From assembly GCF_021869535.1 (NCBI RefSeq), contig NW_026262735.1:1-64000 (forward strand): a stretch of DNA of 64,000 nucleotides. Reading direction: 5' to 3'. The notes beneath the pieces are model-generated. The model searched no databases. It was not told the DNA's origin and saw nothing but the letters and a program-made list of their open reading frames with translations. A program made the translations under genes and the position numbers. Origin of the DNA: Mytilus californianus. Lineage: Eukaryota; Mollusca; Bivalvia; Mytilida; Mytilidae. Of the stretch, positions 47,497 to 59,117 are shown one piece after another. The number at the start of each line of letters is the position of its first letter. Positions within the stretch are counted from its first letter, which is position 1.

Positions 47497-49022
47497 ATGG
47501 CACAACAAAACCAACCCTCTAAATCAGCTTTAATACATAAAAAAAGAAAATGTGATGATTCAGTGCCGTCAGGAAGATGACAGTTGGCCCAGATTTATTG
47601 TAATAAAAGGAACAGATGAAAAACCAATTTCCAAAATATCTCCCTTTGTGATTCACACACAAATTCAAAGCGTTGCTGGTACTGTAAAAAAAGTTTCAAA
47701 AATGAGATCAGGCAATTTGTTGGTTGAATGTTCCAACAAAAGTCAATCAACAAATTTGCTTACACTGACAACAATTACAAACTTTCCTGTTTCTGCCTCT
47801 CCTCACAACAGTTTGAACAGCTGTAAGGGGATCATTCGAGACAGAAGTCAATACCTTGGTGACCTTACCGTGGAAGAAATCTGTGAGGAACTTTCAAGCC
47901 AAGGTGTAACTGATGTTGTTAGATTTCAAATAAAAAAGAATGGAAATATAATCAAATTAAATACATATCTTTTGACATTTATAACTCCAACTCCTCCTCC
48001 ATCTATTACTTTAGGTTGCTTCGGAATCAGAGTTGACAGGTTTATCCCTAACCCAATTCGATGCTTCACTTGTCAAAAGTTTGGTCATGGAAGCAAAAAA
48101 TGTCGTGGTACGCAGAGATGCTTCAAGTGTTCTGACGAAGGACACGAGGGAACAACCTGTAGCTCTGAATCTTCTAAACGCGTAAACTGTGGTGAATCCT
48201 ATTTTTCATCATCTAGGGACTGCCCTGTTTACCTTAAAGAAAAAAATATAATCAAAATTAAAACAGAAAGAAACATCAGTTACCCAGAAGCTAAACAGAT
48301 AGCTTCTGTTTCGAATGATCTCCTTGTTTCGAACAGACCATCGTACGCCAGCAAAGTTGTCCGCTCATTCAGTCACGAGCATACACAAACTCGCATGACC
48401 TGGCCAATTGATGCTGAGACATTTACAATGCTGCCTGTTGAAACAGAACCTAACGATAAAATATTAATTCCAAGAAAACCAACACCTTCTAAAACCAGTA
48501 CTCAGTCAACTCAATCTTCCTTACAGAGCTCAATGTCATCTTCTAAAAAAATGAAAAAAAAAATCAAATAAAAAAGATACAGTTAAATCAGACAGTTGGG
48601 GCGGTGAATCTGTCTGGGATCTTCCCAGTGACATAGATGATTCTTCCATCTCCAATAGTCCTCCTTCATCTGCATCTAATAAAACTAGTTTATCTTCTGC
48701 ATCCAGTACAAAGTCTTTTAAAGCCCCGTCTCCTATTCGTTCTCCAGAACAGAAGGATGTCCCAAAGAAGCCAGCAAATACATCCTCTCAGAAGTCTTCT
48801 GATTCGAGGTCGCGGGGTAGGGGTCGAGGCGGAGTAAAACAAGCTGCGCATGGTCCTGGAGATCGACGACTCTCCTAACAAAACAGATTTTCAACACTTA
48901 ACGACGAATCAGAAATGGAAATCGAAAGTGTTCCGCCACCCGAAAGATTACAATCTCAGGGTGAGCGAAATAAGAATGCTGGCAAACTCGATAGCATTCG
49001 CCCGTCTATTATCAAATCATGA
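47497..49022 (+). pseudogene. LINE ORF1: RNA-binding protein with CCHC knuckles, frameshifted
   Basis: The likely start is the ATG at 47,497 (MAQQNQPSKSALIHKKRK…). A frameshift near 47,575 passes into the main frame (SWPRFIVIKGTDEKPI… from about 47,579). Knuckles CFTCQKFGHGSKKC and CFKCSDEGHEGTTC are intact. The third is broken by two substitutions (Cys to Arg, His to Tyr) relative to copy 2, which has CVNCGESHFSSSRDC. Two single-base deletions in an A-rich run near 48,550 cause a stop at 48,569-48,571, where copy 2 stays open. The restored frame reaches a TAA at 48,876. Reading past it gives 47 further codons to a TGA overlapping the ORF2 ATG. ORF1 would coat LINE RNA. Confidence 0.85.
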
Positions 49023-52000
49023 CTAATATCATCCAATGGAATTGCCGAGGTCTTAAAATAAATCTTCTCGAGTTAACGCTTCTAGTTCAGTCATTTTTAC
49101 CTACTGCATTTTGTCTTCAAGAAACTCATTTAAAAGAAAGTGACAATGTATCTTTAAAAGGATACAACATGTATAGCACATTTTCTAAGGTAGATGAACG
49201 TGCTGCAGGCGGATCATCCATTTTTGTGAAGGACAACGTCATTCATAGCACAGTCCAACTCACCACGGATCTGCAGGCAGTTGCAATTCGTTTATCATTA
49301 GATAAAACATTTACATTATGTTCTATATATATTCCACCCAATTCAATTATAGATAAAGCTAAACTCAAAAACCTCACTGATCAATTACCCTCACCATTTA
49401 TACTTATGGGCGACTTCAATGCACACAACCCCTTGTGGGGAAGCAAGTCTCATAATATCAAAGGTAAGATCATTGAGGACTTTGTCTCTCAAGAAGGATT
49501 ATGCATTTTTAATAATGGATCTAATACTTATCTTCATCCTGGAAACGGGTCTTATTCTGCTATTGATATCACTGTTTACGATCCCTCTCTTCTTCTGGAT
49601 TATTCATGGCGTGTTCATGATGATCTATGTGGAAGTGATCACTTTCCAATAGTATTTGAACATCTTTTTACTTCTGCCCAACAGAGAGTACCACGTTGGA
49701 AACTTGACAAGGCGGACTGGTCCTTGTTTGAGAATCTCTGTCAAGCGGAACTTCAGTCAAAGATGTTTGAGAATGTACAAGATCCAATTTTAACTTTTAA
49801 TACAGTTTTAACGTCAATTGCTGACAGAACTATTCCTAAGACCTCGGCAAATCCGAAACATCCCAGCAAACCATGGTTTGATGATGTTTGTGATCAAGCA
49901 ATAGGTGATGGTAAAAAATCTGAAAGACGGTTCAATCAACAACCAACGACAGAAAACTTGAGTAATTTCCGTGTTTTTCGCGCTAAGGCACGGCGGACTT
50001 GCAGGCAAGCACGACGGACGTCTTGGAAGAAATTTGTCGCGGAGATAACATCTCGCACTCCGATGACAAAAGTATGGAACATGATACAAAAGATAAAAGG
50101 TAAAAATTCTAAAGCCACAGTTAAACATTTAAAAAATGGCAATGATTTATTAACATCTGAAAAGGATATTGCCAACAAGCTTGGTGAAACTTTTGCGAAA
50201 TCTTCTTCTTCTAACAACTACAGGGAAGATTTTAAAAAAGTTAAAAAACAAAAAGAAAAAATTAAATTAAACTTTAAATCAAAAAATGGTGAAAATTATA
50301 ATAAACTCTTTTCCCTTGAAGAACTTAAAACATCTCTGTCAAAAGCCCATGATACAGCTTGTGGGCCTGATAATATTCACTACCAACTGTTAAAACACTT
50401 GCCAGATTCCTCGCTGGAAGCTCTTTTGCAGCTTATGAATAACATCTGGGAATCTGGTGATTTACCATCAATCTGGAAGCTTGCAACCGTCGTGCCTATT
50501 CCAAAACCAAGTAAAGATCACACGGATCCTATTAATTATCGGCCAATTGCTCTTACCAGTTGTTTCTGTAAAACACTAGAACGGATGGTCAATGATCGCC
50601 TTGTTTGGTTCCTGGAATCCAATGGGCTTTTAGCCAATATCCAGTGTGGATTCCGCAAAGGTCGCAGTACTCTTGACCATCTTGTTCGATTCGAATCATT
50701 TGTCCGTAATGGTTTTGCGAAAAATGAACATGTAGTGTCGGTCTTTTTCGATCTAGAAAAAGCCTATGATACTACATGGAAGTATGGTATTTTAAAAGAT
50801 CTGTTTGATATGGGGTTGAAAGGCAATATGCCAAATTTTATTTCGAATTTTCTATCTAACAGACAATTTAATGTTAGAGTAAATTCAACCATGTCTGATC
50901 TGTATGATCAAGAGATGGGTGTCCCTCAGGGCAGTATTTTATCTGTTACATTATTTAGTCTTAAAATCAACAGCCTTGTTGAAGTTTTAAAAAGTAATAT
51001 TGAAGGTTCATTGTATGTTGATGACTTTTTAATATGTTATAGAGGCAAAAATATGAATAACATAGAAAGACAATTACAGTTATGTCTTGGAAGAATTGAA
51101 AAATGGGCCTCGGAAAATGGGTTTAAATTTTCCACCTCAAAAACGGTCGGGATGCATTTTGTAACAAAAGGAAATTGCATCTTGATCCAGAACTCACTTT
51201 GTACGGCAACCCAATTAAAATGGTTGATGAAACCAAATTTCTTGGGTTAATTTTCGATAAAAAGTTAACCTTTCTACCCCATATCAAAATGTTAAAATCG
51301 AAATGTTTAAAAGCACTAGATATTTTAAAAGTTGTCGGCAGCACCGACTGGGGTGCTGATCGCAACATTTTACTTAATTTATATAGATCTCTAGTTAGAT
51401 CTAAACTAGATTATGGCTCTATAGTGTATGGCTCTGCAAGGAAGTCCTACATACAGATTCTCGATGCTGTGCATCATCAGGGTTTGCGTCTCTGTCTTGG
51501 CGCATTTAAAACCTCACCAGTTGAGAGTCTGTATGTAGAGGCTGATGAGCACTCACTCTCTAACAGACGTTTGAAGCTTGGACTTCAATATGCTGTCAAA
51601 CTAAAAGCCTACTCAGATAATCCTGCCTACAGCTGTGTTTTTAATCCAATTTATGAAGATATTTTTGCAAAACATGAAAATAAAATTCCTCCGTTAGGTA
51701 TACGTTTAAAACCACATTTAGCTTCTTTTGATTTAAAATCTGTTGCTCAAGTTGAAACTTGCAAATGTCCTCCATGGGAACTTCCCAAACCAAAAATGAT
51801 ATTTGATCTCCGTGAACACAATAAAAATAAAACAAATCCTCTTTTAATTCAGCAACACTATGCTGAAATCAAAGCCAATTATTCAGATTTTTCAACTGTC
51901 TATACTGATGGATCAAAAGATGGTGACAGAGTTGCATCTGCTGCTGTCTTCAGGGACAGAGCTGCAACTCTCCGTTTGCCATCTGATGCATCGATCTTTA

Positions 52001-52986
52001 CTGCTGAAGCAGAAGCAATAATTTTGGCTTTGAAATTTATTGCTTCTTCAGATAAATCCAAATTTATTATATGTTCTGATTCACTTTCATGCTTACAAGC
52101 TATACAAAATACTAAAATTAAAAACCCAACAATTCTCAAAATTTTATATGTAATGAGGAATTTAAAAATTCTTCTTAAAGAAATATTATTTCTATGGGTG
52201 CCGAGTCATGTTGGAATCCTTGGAAACACAGCTGTAGACCTTGAGGCAAAGAATGCCCTGGGTGACCCTTTATCTAACTGTAATATATACCGATTTTAAA
52301 TCTAATATTAGAGAATATGTTTTTAATATATTGAAAAATGATTGATTGATTGATTGTTGGTTGCTTAACGTCCAGTGGCAAATGTTTTATGCATATTCAG
52401 GACGAGAACAAATGAACAATAAATACAATAGGTAGGTTCTGTAATAGGGGCTTCCGGGAATAAGGTCGGATAAATTTAGACTGCCGCAGGAAATGAGGGT
52501 ATATTGGATAGGGACAGAAATTTAGCCTTGCAACAGGTCACCTACGGACCCCTCAAAGAGTTGTTGCAAGGGTTCTTAACGTGCAAAGAGCGTGGCAATC
52601 TCATTACACGAGGCATCGGATTTAACGTCCCCATTCTGACCGGACGTGACTGCGAATTTGAACATCCCGCACAAAAAACGGACGCCCCACTTTAGCGAGG
52701 GTTTTACCGCCGGTCGGAGGAAGACCAATGGTGACCATATTTCTATTCCCAGTCACCCTTGGGGGCTAAAATTATATGTAAAAATATAAAAAATGAAGTA
52801 GAACCACAATGTATACCTTGTAACTGCAAGTATACTATTAAACATGTTTTAATCAATTGTATTGACTTTGCTGATATTCGTAAGAAGCATTTCAATGTCA
52901 ATAATATGTATGATTTATTTAATAATGTTTCATTTACAAATATTGTTTCATTTTTAAAAGAAGATGGAATATATTCTAAAATATAA
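49019..52986 (+). pseudogene. LINE ORF2: AP-endonuclease, reverse transcriptase, RNase H
   Basis: The ATG at 49,019 opens the endonuclease: IIQWNCRGL, CLQETHLKES, MGDFNAHNPLWGS and GSDHFPIVF supply the expected Asn, Glu, Asp and His. RT follows, with YRPIALTSCFCKTLERM, CGFRKGRSTLDHL, FFDLEKAYDTTW, GVPQGSILS and YVDD (51,014-51,025). A one-T deletion in the run at 51,157-51,160 ends that frame at 51,250. The next frame (to 52,299) carries RNase H: YTDGSKDG, AEAEAIILAL, ICSDSLSCL and WVPSHVGILGNTAVD. A further shift near 52,283 and a SINE at 52,341 follow. The C-terminal motif CIPCNCKYTIKHVLINC and stop lie at 52,811-52,986. About 55-60 residues expected between RNase H and that motif are missing. 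Confidence 0.9.
52341..52765 (-). mobile_element. SINE-like retroposon copy 6, inside LINE ORF2
   Basis: Copy of ~425 bp in minus orientation, antisense to the LINE. It has the usual tail and 5' end but no convincing target duplication. LINE coding sequence on the two sides is not contiguous, so host sequence was lost at the site. Confidence 0.9.
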
Positions 52987-53211
52987 AAATGTTATTATAT
53001 TTAAAACGATTTTAAATTTTATCACGTTATCTTAATGTTCATTTTTATTTGTAAATAATCAATTTGCTTTAATCTAGAATTTTAGTTTATTGAAGGACCT
53101 TTTGTCTGATTTTAAGAATATGCTTTAAATTGTAAAAAATATTCAAATTAGCTCTCGCCGCGATATAGCCTTGTTGTGCTAATGCGGCGTAAAGCAACCA
53201 ACAATCAATCA
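52987..53211 (+). other. LINE 3'UTR and tail
   Basis: AT-rich until CTCTCGCCGCGATATAGCC and TAATGCGGCGTAAAGCAACC, then AACAATCAATCAATC. The final ~30 bases match the SINE-like family's 3' tail with about two mismatches. Confidence 0.85.
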
Positions 53212-53223
53212 ATCAAAACTTTG

Positions 53224-53703
53224 AATATCACGGTCAATGTCAAAGGTCAAGTCATTTTTATCATCACCGAAAGAATTTCTTGCAATTGAGTTATCGAAAA
53301 ATATCATTTTCTTGTTTTATTGGAGTTGTGATTGGCGGAGGTATTGTAGGTTTTTGGGTTTATGGCCAAATAGCTAAAGTATTGTCTGTTGTTTCCATGG
53401 GATGACTAGAAAAGTTTCATGAATACGTGACAGATAAATAGCTAGAACTTGGTGGTTCCTGAGTTTGCAATTCCACTGTTTCCAGAACTTCAAAGTGTCA
53501 ACTACATTCTCTTTGGTTCTCAGAAAAAATGCGCTACAACAAAAAAATGTTTGAAAAGTATTTATAATACACAATAGACTAATAATATTAAATTAGAATT
53601 GTTTCAGAACCGAAATATATTTATAAAAGTTGTACCCCAAACTTTAAAAAAAAAAGGATTTACAGATTTAGATATTCAAATTAATTAGAATTGCCAAAAA
53701 TAT
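53224..53703. other. Intergenic, nothing recognised
   Basis: AT-rich sequence. The 66-codon minus frame at 53,374-53,574 has no recognisable features. Confidence 0.4.
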
Positions 53704-53710
53704 TTTGAAA

Positions 53711-54121
53711 ATTGATTGGTTGATTGTTGTCTGCTTAACATCCAGTGGCAAATATTTTCTGCATGTTCAATACAAGAATAAATTAACACAATAAATGCGA
53801 TAGAGGCCGCCCGGGATGATGGTCGGGGAAATTTAGATTGCCACGAAAAAAAGAGAAGGGTATATTGGATAGGGAAAGAAATTTAGTCGTACAACAGGCC
53901 ACCTATGGAGTCATCAAAGAGTTATTGCAAGGGTTTTTTAACGTGTACAAAGCGTTGTTCTTTTTTTACACAAGGCTTCGGATTTAACGTCCCATTCTGA
54001 CCAGATAGGACTGCATATTTGAACATCCCGCTAGCAAAACGGACACTTTGGCGATGACTTTACTTCTAATCGGAGGAAGACCAGTGGTGACCATATTTCT
54101 ATTCCACAGTCACCCTCGGGG
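53711..54121 (-). mobile_element. SINE-like retroposon copy 7, older
   Basis: Full-length-like but with many substitutions and small indels relative to copies 1-6, for example TTGTCTGCTTAACATCCAGT for the usual TTGGTTGCTTAACGTCCAGT. Flanks TTTGAAAATTGA (53,704-53,715) and TTTAAAATTGA (54,124-54,134) may be a decayed target duplication. Confidence 0.85.
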
Positions 54122-54134
54122 CCTTTAAAATTGA

Positions 54135-55565
54135 ATGAAATCATTGTACTATAAATGTACTTTTGCATACCTGATCCTGTAATGGTAAAGTCTCTGCAGA
54201 TGTTTATTGAGAGCTAATCAGTAATTAAAATATCCTTTATTATTCACATATGAATTTATCAATATCGATTACGGCCCTACTTAATACGTGCGCACTGTGG
54301 GTGTTAATTAATACTTGCTGCATTTAGTCACTTATTGTTCGTGAAATTTTATTTCCGTGACGTCGTATTTAGTATTTACACCACAGATGTACGACATTAC
54401 AGACGCAGATATCAGGTAGAATCTTTCCTGTTCACACGTGAACTTTCCCGTAGTCTTGTATGCTGACAGGTTATCGATACCTACACTGTACTTTACATCA
54501 TCGAATTTCATTATGAAATTCTTTATTTTCACCCTTGGCAATATATGCAAATTCTCATAGCCACAACAATAATGGAGTAATTGGAGGACATGCATGTCAG
54601 CAACTGCTAGTAGTCCTTTGTAAATGCATGTATTATTGTCATTATGTTAAGTTTCTGGTGTTACCTATTCTGTCATCGGACTTTTGCAGTGAGGTTTACT
54701 GTGCTTATTGTTGTGTGTGTTTTTCTACATTAGCCAGAGGTAAAGGGGAGGGTTGAGATAAAAAACAAACAAAAAAACATGTTTTAACCCCGCCGCATGT
54801 TTACGCTTGTCCCAAGTGAGGAGCCTCGGGTATGAAAGTAGTTTAAAAATACAACAAATATAAAAACTTATACATACACTCTCCTACACTTTCATATAAC
54901 AACATAAAAATATACTTAACATCCTTATCAGTTAGCACTAAATACCTTCCATTTCACAACAAACACACATGCTTTATAACTAATACATACAAACTACTAC
55001 ACACTCAAATGGCACAAAAAGTAGACATAAAACCCTTTTTACTTAGCGAGCACTAAAAATTATTATCCTTTCATTTTTACATCAAACATGAACAACTTAA
55101 AATAACAAAAAGCACTGCAAAACAATCCTACCTAATATCTGCTCAATATCCAAACACACATCTACCTCTACATTTTTCTTTTGTTTTTTTTTTTATGAAA
55201 CCTGTAAAATAAAGAGCCGGAATTACGTATAATAACACCGTCTCTCCTATTACTAGTAGTATGTCCGTATATTTGGTTTTCTTTCTTTTTTTAGAGGGGT
55301 TCATTGAAAAAAATTAAAAGAATGCATATAGTGATCTTGTTTTACATTTTGATCATTACGGATTCCTTAAAGAAGGAAAATAAAGAAAGTAACTTTTTAT
55401 CAGTGTGCACTAAGTTCTGTGCAAGTAATATGTGTTTAATGAATAATTTTATTCATGAAAACGAACTTTGTAAATATAAAACCAAAAGTTATACAACGGA
55501 TTGGCTCCATTTCTAGAAAGTCTAAATCGTTGTCAATTACCATTATATCTACAAACTCAAAAACA
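54135..55565. other. Intergenic, nothing firmly recognised
   Basis: AT-rich with small frames only. A 70-codon ATG frame (55,304-55,516) starting MKKIKRMHIVILFYILIITD has a signal-peptide-like start, but there is no other support. Confidence 0.35.
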
Positions 55566-55569
55566 TATA

Positions 55570-55890
55570 CTTGAACTGCTATTGGCGTTGGTGACAGTAC
55601 TGGAGCTGTTGTATCAACTGGTATTGGTGACAGTGCTGGAGCTGGTGTATCAACTGGTGTTGGTGACAGTGCTTGAGCTGGTGTTGGTGACAGTGCTGGA
55701 GCTGGTGTATCAACTGGCGTTGGTGACAGTACTGGAGCTGTTGTATCAACTGGTATTGGTGACAGTGCTGGAGCTGGCGTATCAACTGGTGTTGGTGACA
55801 GTGCTGGAGCTGGTGTATCAACTGGTGTTGGTGACAGTGCTGGAGCTGGTGACCGTGCTGGAGCTGGTGTATCAACTGGTGTTGGTGAAG
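55570..55890. repeat. 36-bp minisatellite, open in several frames
   Basis: About nine partial or full copies of a 36-bp unit, GGAGCTGGTGTATCAACT then GGTGTTGGTGACAGTGCT, with variants (GGTATTGGT, GTTGTATCA) and one shortened copy. A multiple of three keeps frames open. Minus encodes PTPVDTPAPALS repeats (152 codons, but GTG start). Plus encodes GAGVSTGVGDSA in one frame (one TGA) and LVYQLVLVTVLE in another. The minus frame looks like a Pro/Thr-rich linker, but no ATG or clear splice acceptor opens it, so coding status is unresolved. Confidence 0.85.
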
Positions 55891-55899
55891 GCACGTTGA

Positions 55900-56617
55900 T
55901 AGGTGGTTATCTGTTTTTTAGCTGTTATCTTAAAATTTCTTGTATTGGTAATCAATTAAAGTAATCAACCTAAAGTAACGGGTTTTTTGTTGGCTACTAC
56001 TAGTATATTGATCTGTATGTCATCGAGTGGTGTTAGGCATATAATATTACCTGATGGTTTACGGAGAGATGGATTTTCAAGTCCTCTTTCCTTCTTTAGA
56101 CTTTCTGGCAGGTATCACAGGAAACCGTAACGGTTCGCTGATGTGTGTGCTGCCTGACTAACTATCACAAAAACAATGGAATTATCTACAGATCCGTCCT
56201 TTTAAAAAATTTATGACATAGTATGTGTTGCGTATTTCCGTTTCTGTTTGATATGATAAAATCCATAGTCGAAGAACTTAAAACAGATTAACTCATAATT
56301 TCTGATATTACATTAAACTTTATGCTCAACAGATGCGATGGGCGCAGCTGTTTATTTTCATTGTTTTATGTTTATCATGTATAATGTATGTAAGCTATAG
56401 GTCTATATATGTGCGGAAAGTGCTTTTTCAATTAAATAAAACTATTAAATCTTTTAGTATTTGTGCACAATACTGGTCCTCAGTTTTCGTGGGGATCTCC
56501 CTGAAAATGTGTACATTAGTTCCCACAGCCACAACTACAATAGTAGGCCCAATCTCATTATTGCAGGTTGGCACAGAGGGCAAATTTTCAATATGACGCT
56601 CAGATTTAAATAGTTTG
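55900..56617. other. Intergenic, nothing recognised
   Basis: AT-rich sequence. The 87-codon frame at 56,333-56,596 has a hydrophobic start but no other support. Confidence 0.35.
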
Positions 56618-56805
56618 AAAGATAACAGTTATCAAAGGTACCAGATTTATAAGTTTATACGCCAAACGCGCGTTATGTCTACATAAGACTCATTTGTGAC
56701 GCTCAGATCAAAGAGCATTGATCACCCCACATTCCAAAAAATTGTGCCAAATACGGCCAAGGTAATGTATGCTTGGGATAATAAAATCTCTTGTATTTAC
56801 AAGTT
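56618..56805 (+). repeat. Dispersed mussel repeat, long copy
   Basis: GTTATCAAAGGTACCAG, CAAACGCGCGTTATGTCTAC, ATAAGACTCATTTGTGACGC, TCAGATCAAAGAGCATTGAT and CAAATACGGCCAAGGTAATG occur in order. The first half shares the core found in the satellite, and the second half matches 27.8 kb. Confidence 0.75.
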
Positions 56806-57290
56806 CAACATTAACTCTATATTTTCCTGTTAATTTTTATCTGGACATTTCCCCATTTTGTAGTTTGCGCAATCGAGCTGAGGTGAATGGCGTCACAACT
56901 GGGTGTCGTGATGAGAATATACCATTCAGTAATAAAATATGCAGTCTCGTGGAAAGTCTTATGTCTGTCCGTCTCCGATGGGGTCATCATTTTAAAAGTA
57001 TTGGCATCATTATTATGACCCTACAAACCTTATTTAACATGAACGATTTTCATTTTGTTGTCAATTATAATTTGTGTTGTAAAGACAATGGTGGTTATAG
57101 TTTTGACGTTGAATTTCGACTGATATATTTAATTTCTTGGAAGTTGACGTCTATTCAACCAACGGCTTCTAGTATTTTTTTTCAGATTACTTTGTTAAGA
57201 AATCAATTGTCTTTCGGTCCATTATCACACAACATTTCATACAAGACTTGCCATACGTGGGTAATCATTTTAGACACTAGTCTACTGTGA
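56769..57290 (+). other. Unrecognised 173-codon open frame
   Basis: An ATG frame starting inside the dispersed repeat (MLGIIKSLVFTSSTLTLYF…) runs to TGA at about 57,288. It is hydrophobic at the start, and later has DFHFVVNYNLCCKDNGGYSF and LTSIQPTASSIFFQITLL. No motif, repeat or splice support is visible. Its start in a repeat argues for chance, while its length in AT-rich DNA argues mildly for a former coding segment. It is left as unknown. Confidence 0.2.
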
Positions 57291-57844
57291 GAATCGAAGT
57301 TATAAAAGAATGTAATATTAAGGATAATATTTAAGGCAAGTTACTGGCAACTGCAGCATTTTGAATTGGTTCATCCGTCGCGGATATCACAACACCCTTG
57401 AAAGTAGTATATGTGAACTGAATTTTCCGAAACAAAAAGACGGTTTCTTGGGTTTCACCATTTGCACATATTGCATCTTACGTCGGTCCGATATTTCAGC
57501 AAAAAGATCAAGGCCGAGGTAATTAAAGCGCATATATTCTTATAAGCGGTGCATAATAGTGAAATAAAATGTTCATAAAAATATTTCAAGGCTGGATTAC
57601 AGCTTTATAACTTGTTTCAGTTTTTAGTTGAAAGACTTAATTCTATTGTTTGTAGTGTTCATCAGAGATCCTTCGAACTAATTAAGCCCAAAACTAATGC
57701 ATTGCGTATTTCACGCTACTTTGTTTCATTATAGTTGAATACCTGTCTCTGACATATTGTATCAATCAGTTTCAGGTTGGTTTTGCAATCTTCTTTTGAA
57801 GTGCTCTATACTTATTTCTGAATTAGTTTGAAAAAAATATTACA
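57291..57844. other. Non-coding, nothing firmly recognised
   Basis: A stretch at about 57,440-57,519 reads TVSWVSPFAHIASYVGPIF and ends before GAG|GTAATT, so it could be an exon remnant, but no acceptor is convincing. Confidence 0.3.
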
Positions 57845-57993
57845 ATGCCAGACAAAAATCCATCATTGCATTCTTCCATAACACCAAAGTACAATCTAAA
57901 TCTAAATCATGTGTATCTTGATTGCTATCTGAAATTGGAAAAAAAAGAATTACTCGAGTGTTTGATTAAAACATTTCTTAGCGCAAAAAAAAG
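57845..57993 (+). CDS. Possible isolated first exon
   Basis: An ATG frame (MPDKNPSLHSSITPKYNLN … LEKKELLECLIKTFLSAKK) ends at a consensus donor AAG|GTATGT after 149 bp. No partner exon was found downstream, and the protein is not recognised. Confidence 0.2.
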
Positions 57994-59117
57994 GTATGTT
58001 TAGAAAAGTCATTAAATATTAAGTGCAATTATATTTTACAGTTGTGATTTTGGAGAACCAGTATCCATATTCCAGGCATCTTATGTATATGGTAGCTTAA
58101 AAGCTATAATGATATAGGTTTCTTATTTCCCCTAGCAAATGTTGGCTCGAGCTCCCTTTTGTTTTTTCTGGCAATGCATAGTTTGTGTATCGACTGCTAA
58201 TGATTTAGTGGGTAGATGTTTCTTTGTTGTTTGTTTCCCCTGTCTTTTTCTCTTTTAACTCTTCCTATTTGTGAAATCTATATGACCAGCTTACTCTTGT
58301 AGTTTTTACTGTAAATCTATATAAAGAAATTAGACTATCAAGCTTTGACTGAAAAAGTATAGTTTAATGACATTAATATAGCTGATCAAAAGCTTTCCTC
58401 AAGTTCTTTGACAAATCTTCAGGACTGTTCGTAATTTTTTTCATACATAATGAAATGGGCTACACTATGATAAAATACTGGAAGTCATTGACCACCTTGA
58501 AGGAGAAGAACATCAGTGAGTTGACCGATATGCAAATACTTCTTGGAATCATACATGTTAAAATCATTACGAAATGTTATGTTATTCTCTGAACCTGAAA
58601 TTAATTTAATCCATTAATATAAAATAAGAGTACGACAAACTAGGTTAGATGCCCAATGCGTTATCGATATTTTTTAATTTTATTTTTAATCTTTTTTTAA
58701 ATATGAAAGCACTTATTTTGGGGAAGCATTTCCACTTAAAATGAACAGCGTCAAAATATCATGTGGATGATGTCTTTACAAGTATGTGAACAATGTCAAT
58801 TAATCAATCAATTAATTTGTACACGAACTTTATTCTTGACAACTTTATCAAGACCTTTATCTGTTGATATATCAACTGGCCGCTGAAAAAAAGAGCAACT
58901 TTTACAGAATTGAGTACTTTTTCATTAACATCAGCAAATTGGTTGGACAAGCATTCATCAAGGTTTTCACAAATTTAAACTCTGGCACTACAGAATTTTT
59001 TTCTGTCAGTAATCTCTGATTTTTATTGATTGGAAGCTATCACCATTTATTTCTCTTAGAATTTCCCTAAAGTATTGGGTTTATAATTTTCAAATTCTCC
59101 AGATGTAATGTCTTTTT
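57994..59117. other. Intergenic or intronic, nothing recognised
   Basis: AT-rich, no notable frames or repeats. Confidence 0.35.

Larger units (their letters stand above)
46739..53211 (+). mobile_element. Near-complete I/Nimb-like LINE with target duplication
   Basis: The element runs from CCCCCCGGTGGATCGCT to …GCAACCAACAATCAATCAATC. ATCAAAACTTTG flanks it (46,727-46,738 and 53,212-53,223; the ATC may belong to the tail, so the duplication is 9 to 12 bp). It holds a ~760-bp GC-richer 5'UTR, ORF1 with CCHC knuckles, and ORF2 with AP-endonuclease, RT, RNase H and a C-terminal Cys/His motif. ORF1 knuckles plus EN-RT-RNase H indicate the I superfamily, close to Nimb-type elements known from molluscs. 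The 5' start is confirmed by a second copy beginning with the same bases at 63,163. Indels and a SINE make it inactive. Confidence 0.92.
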
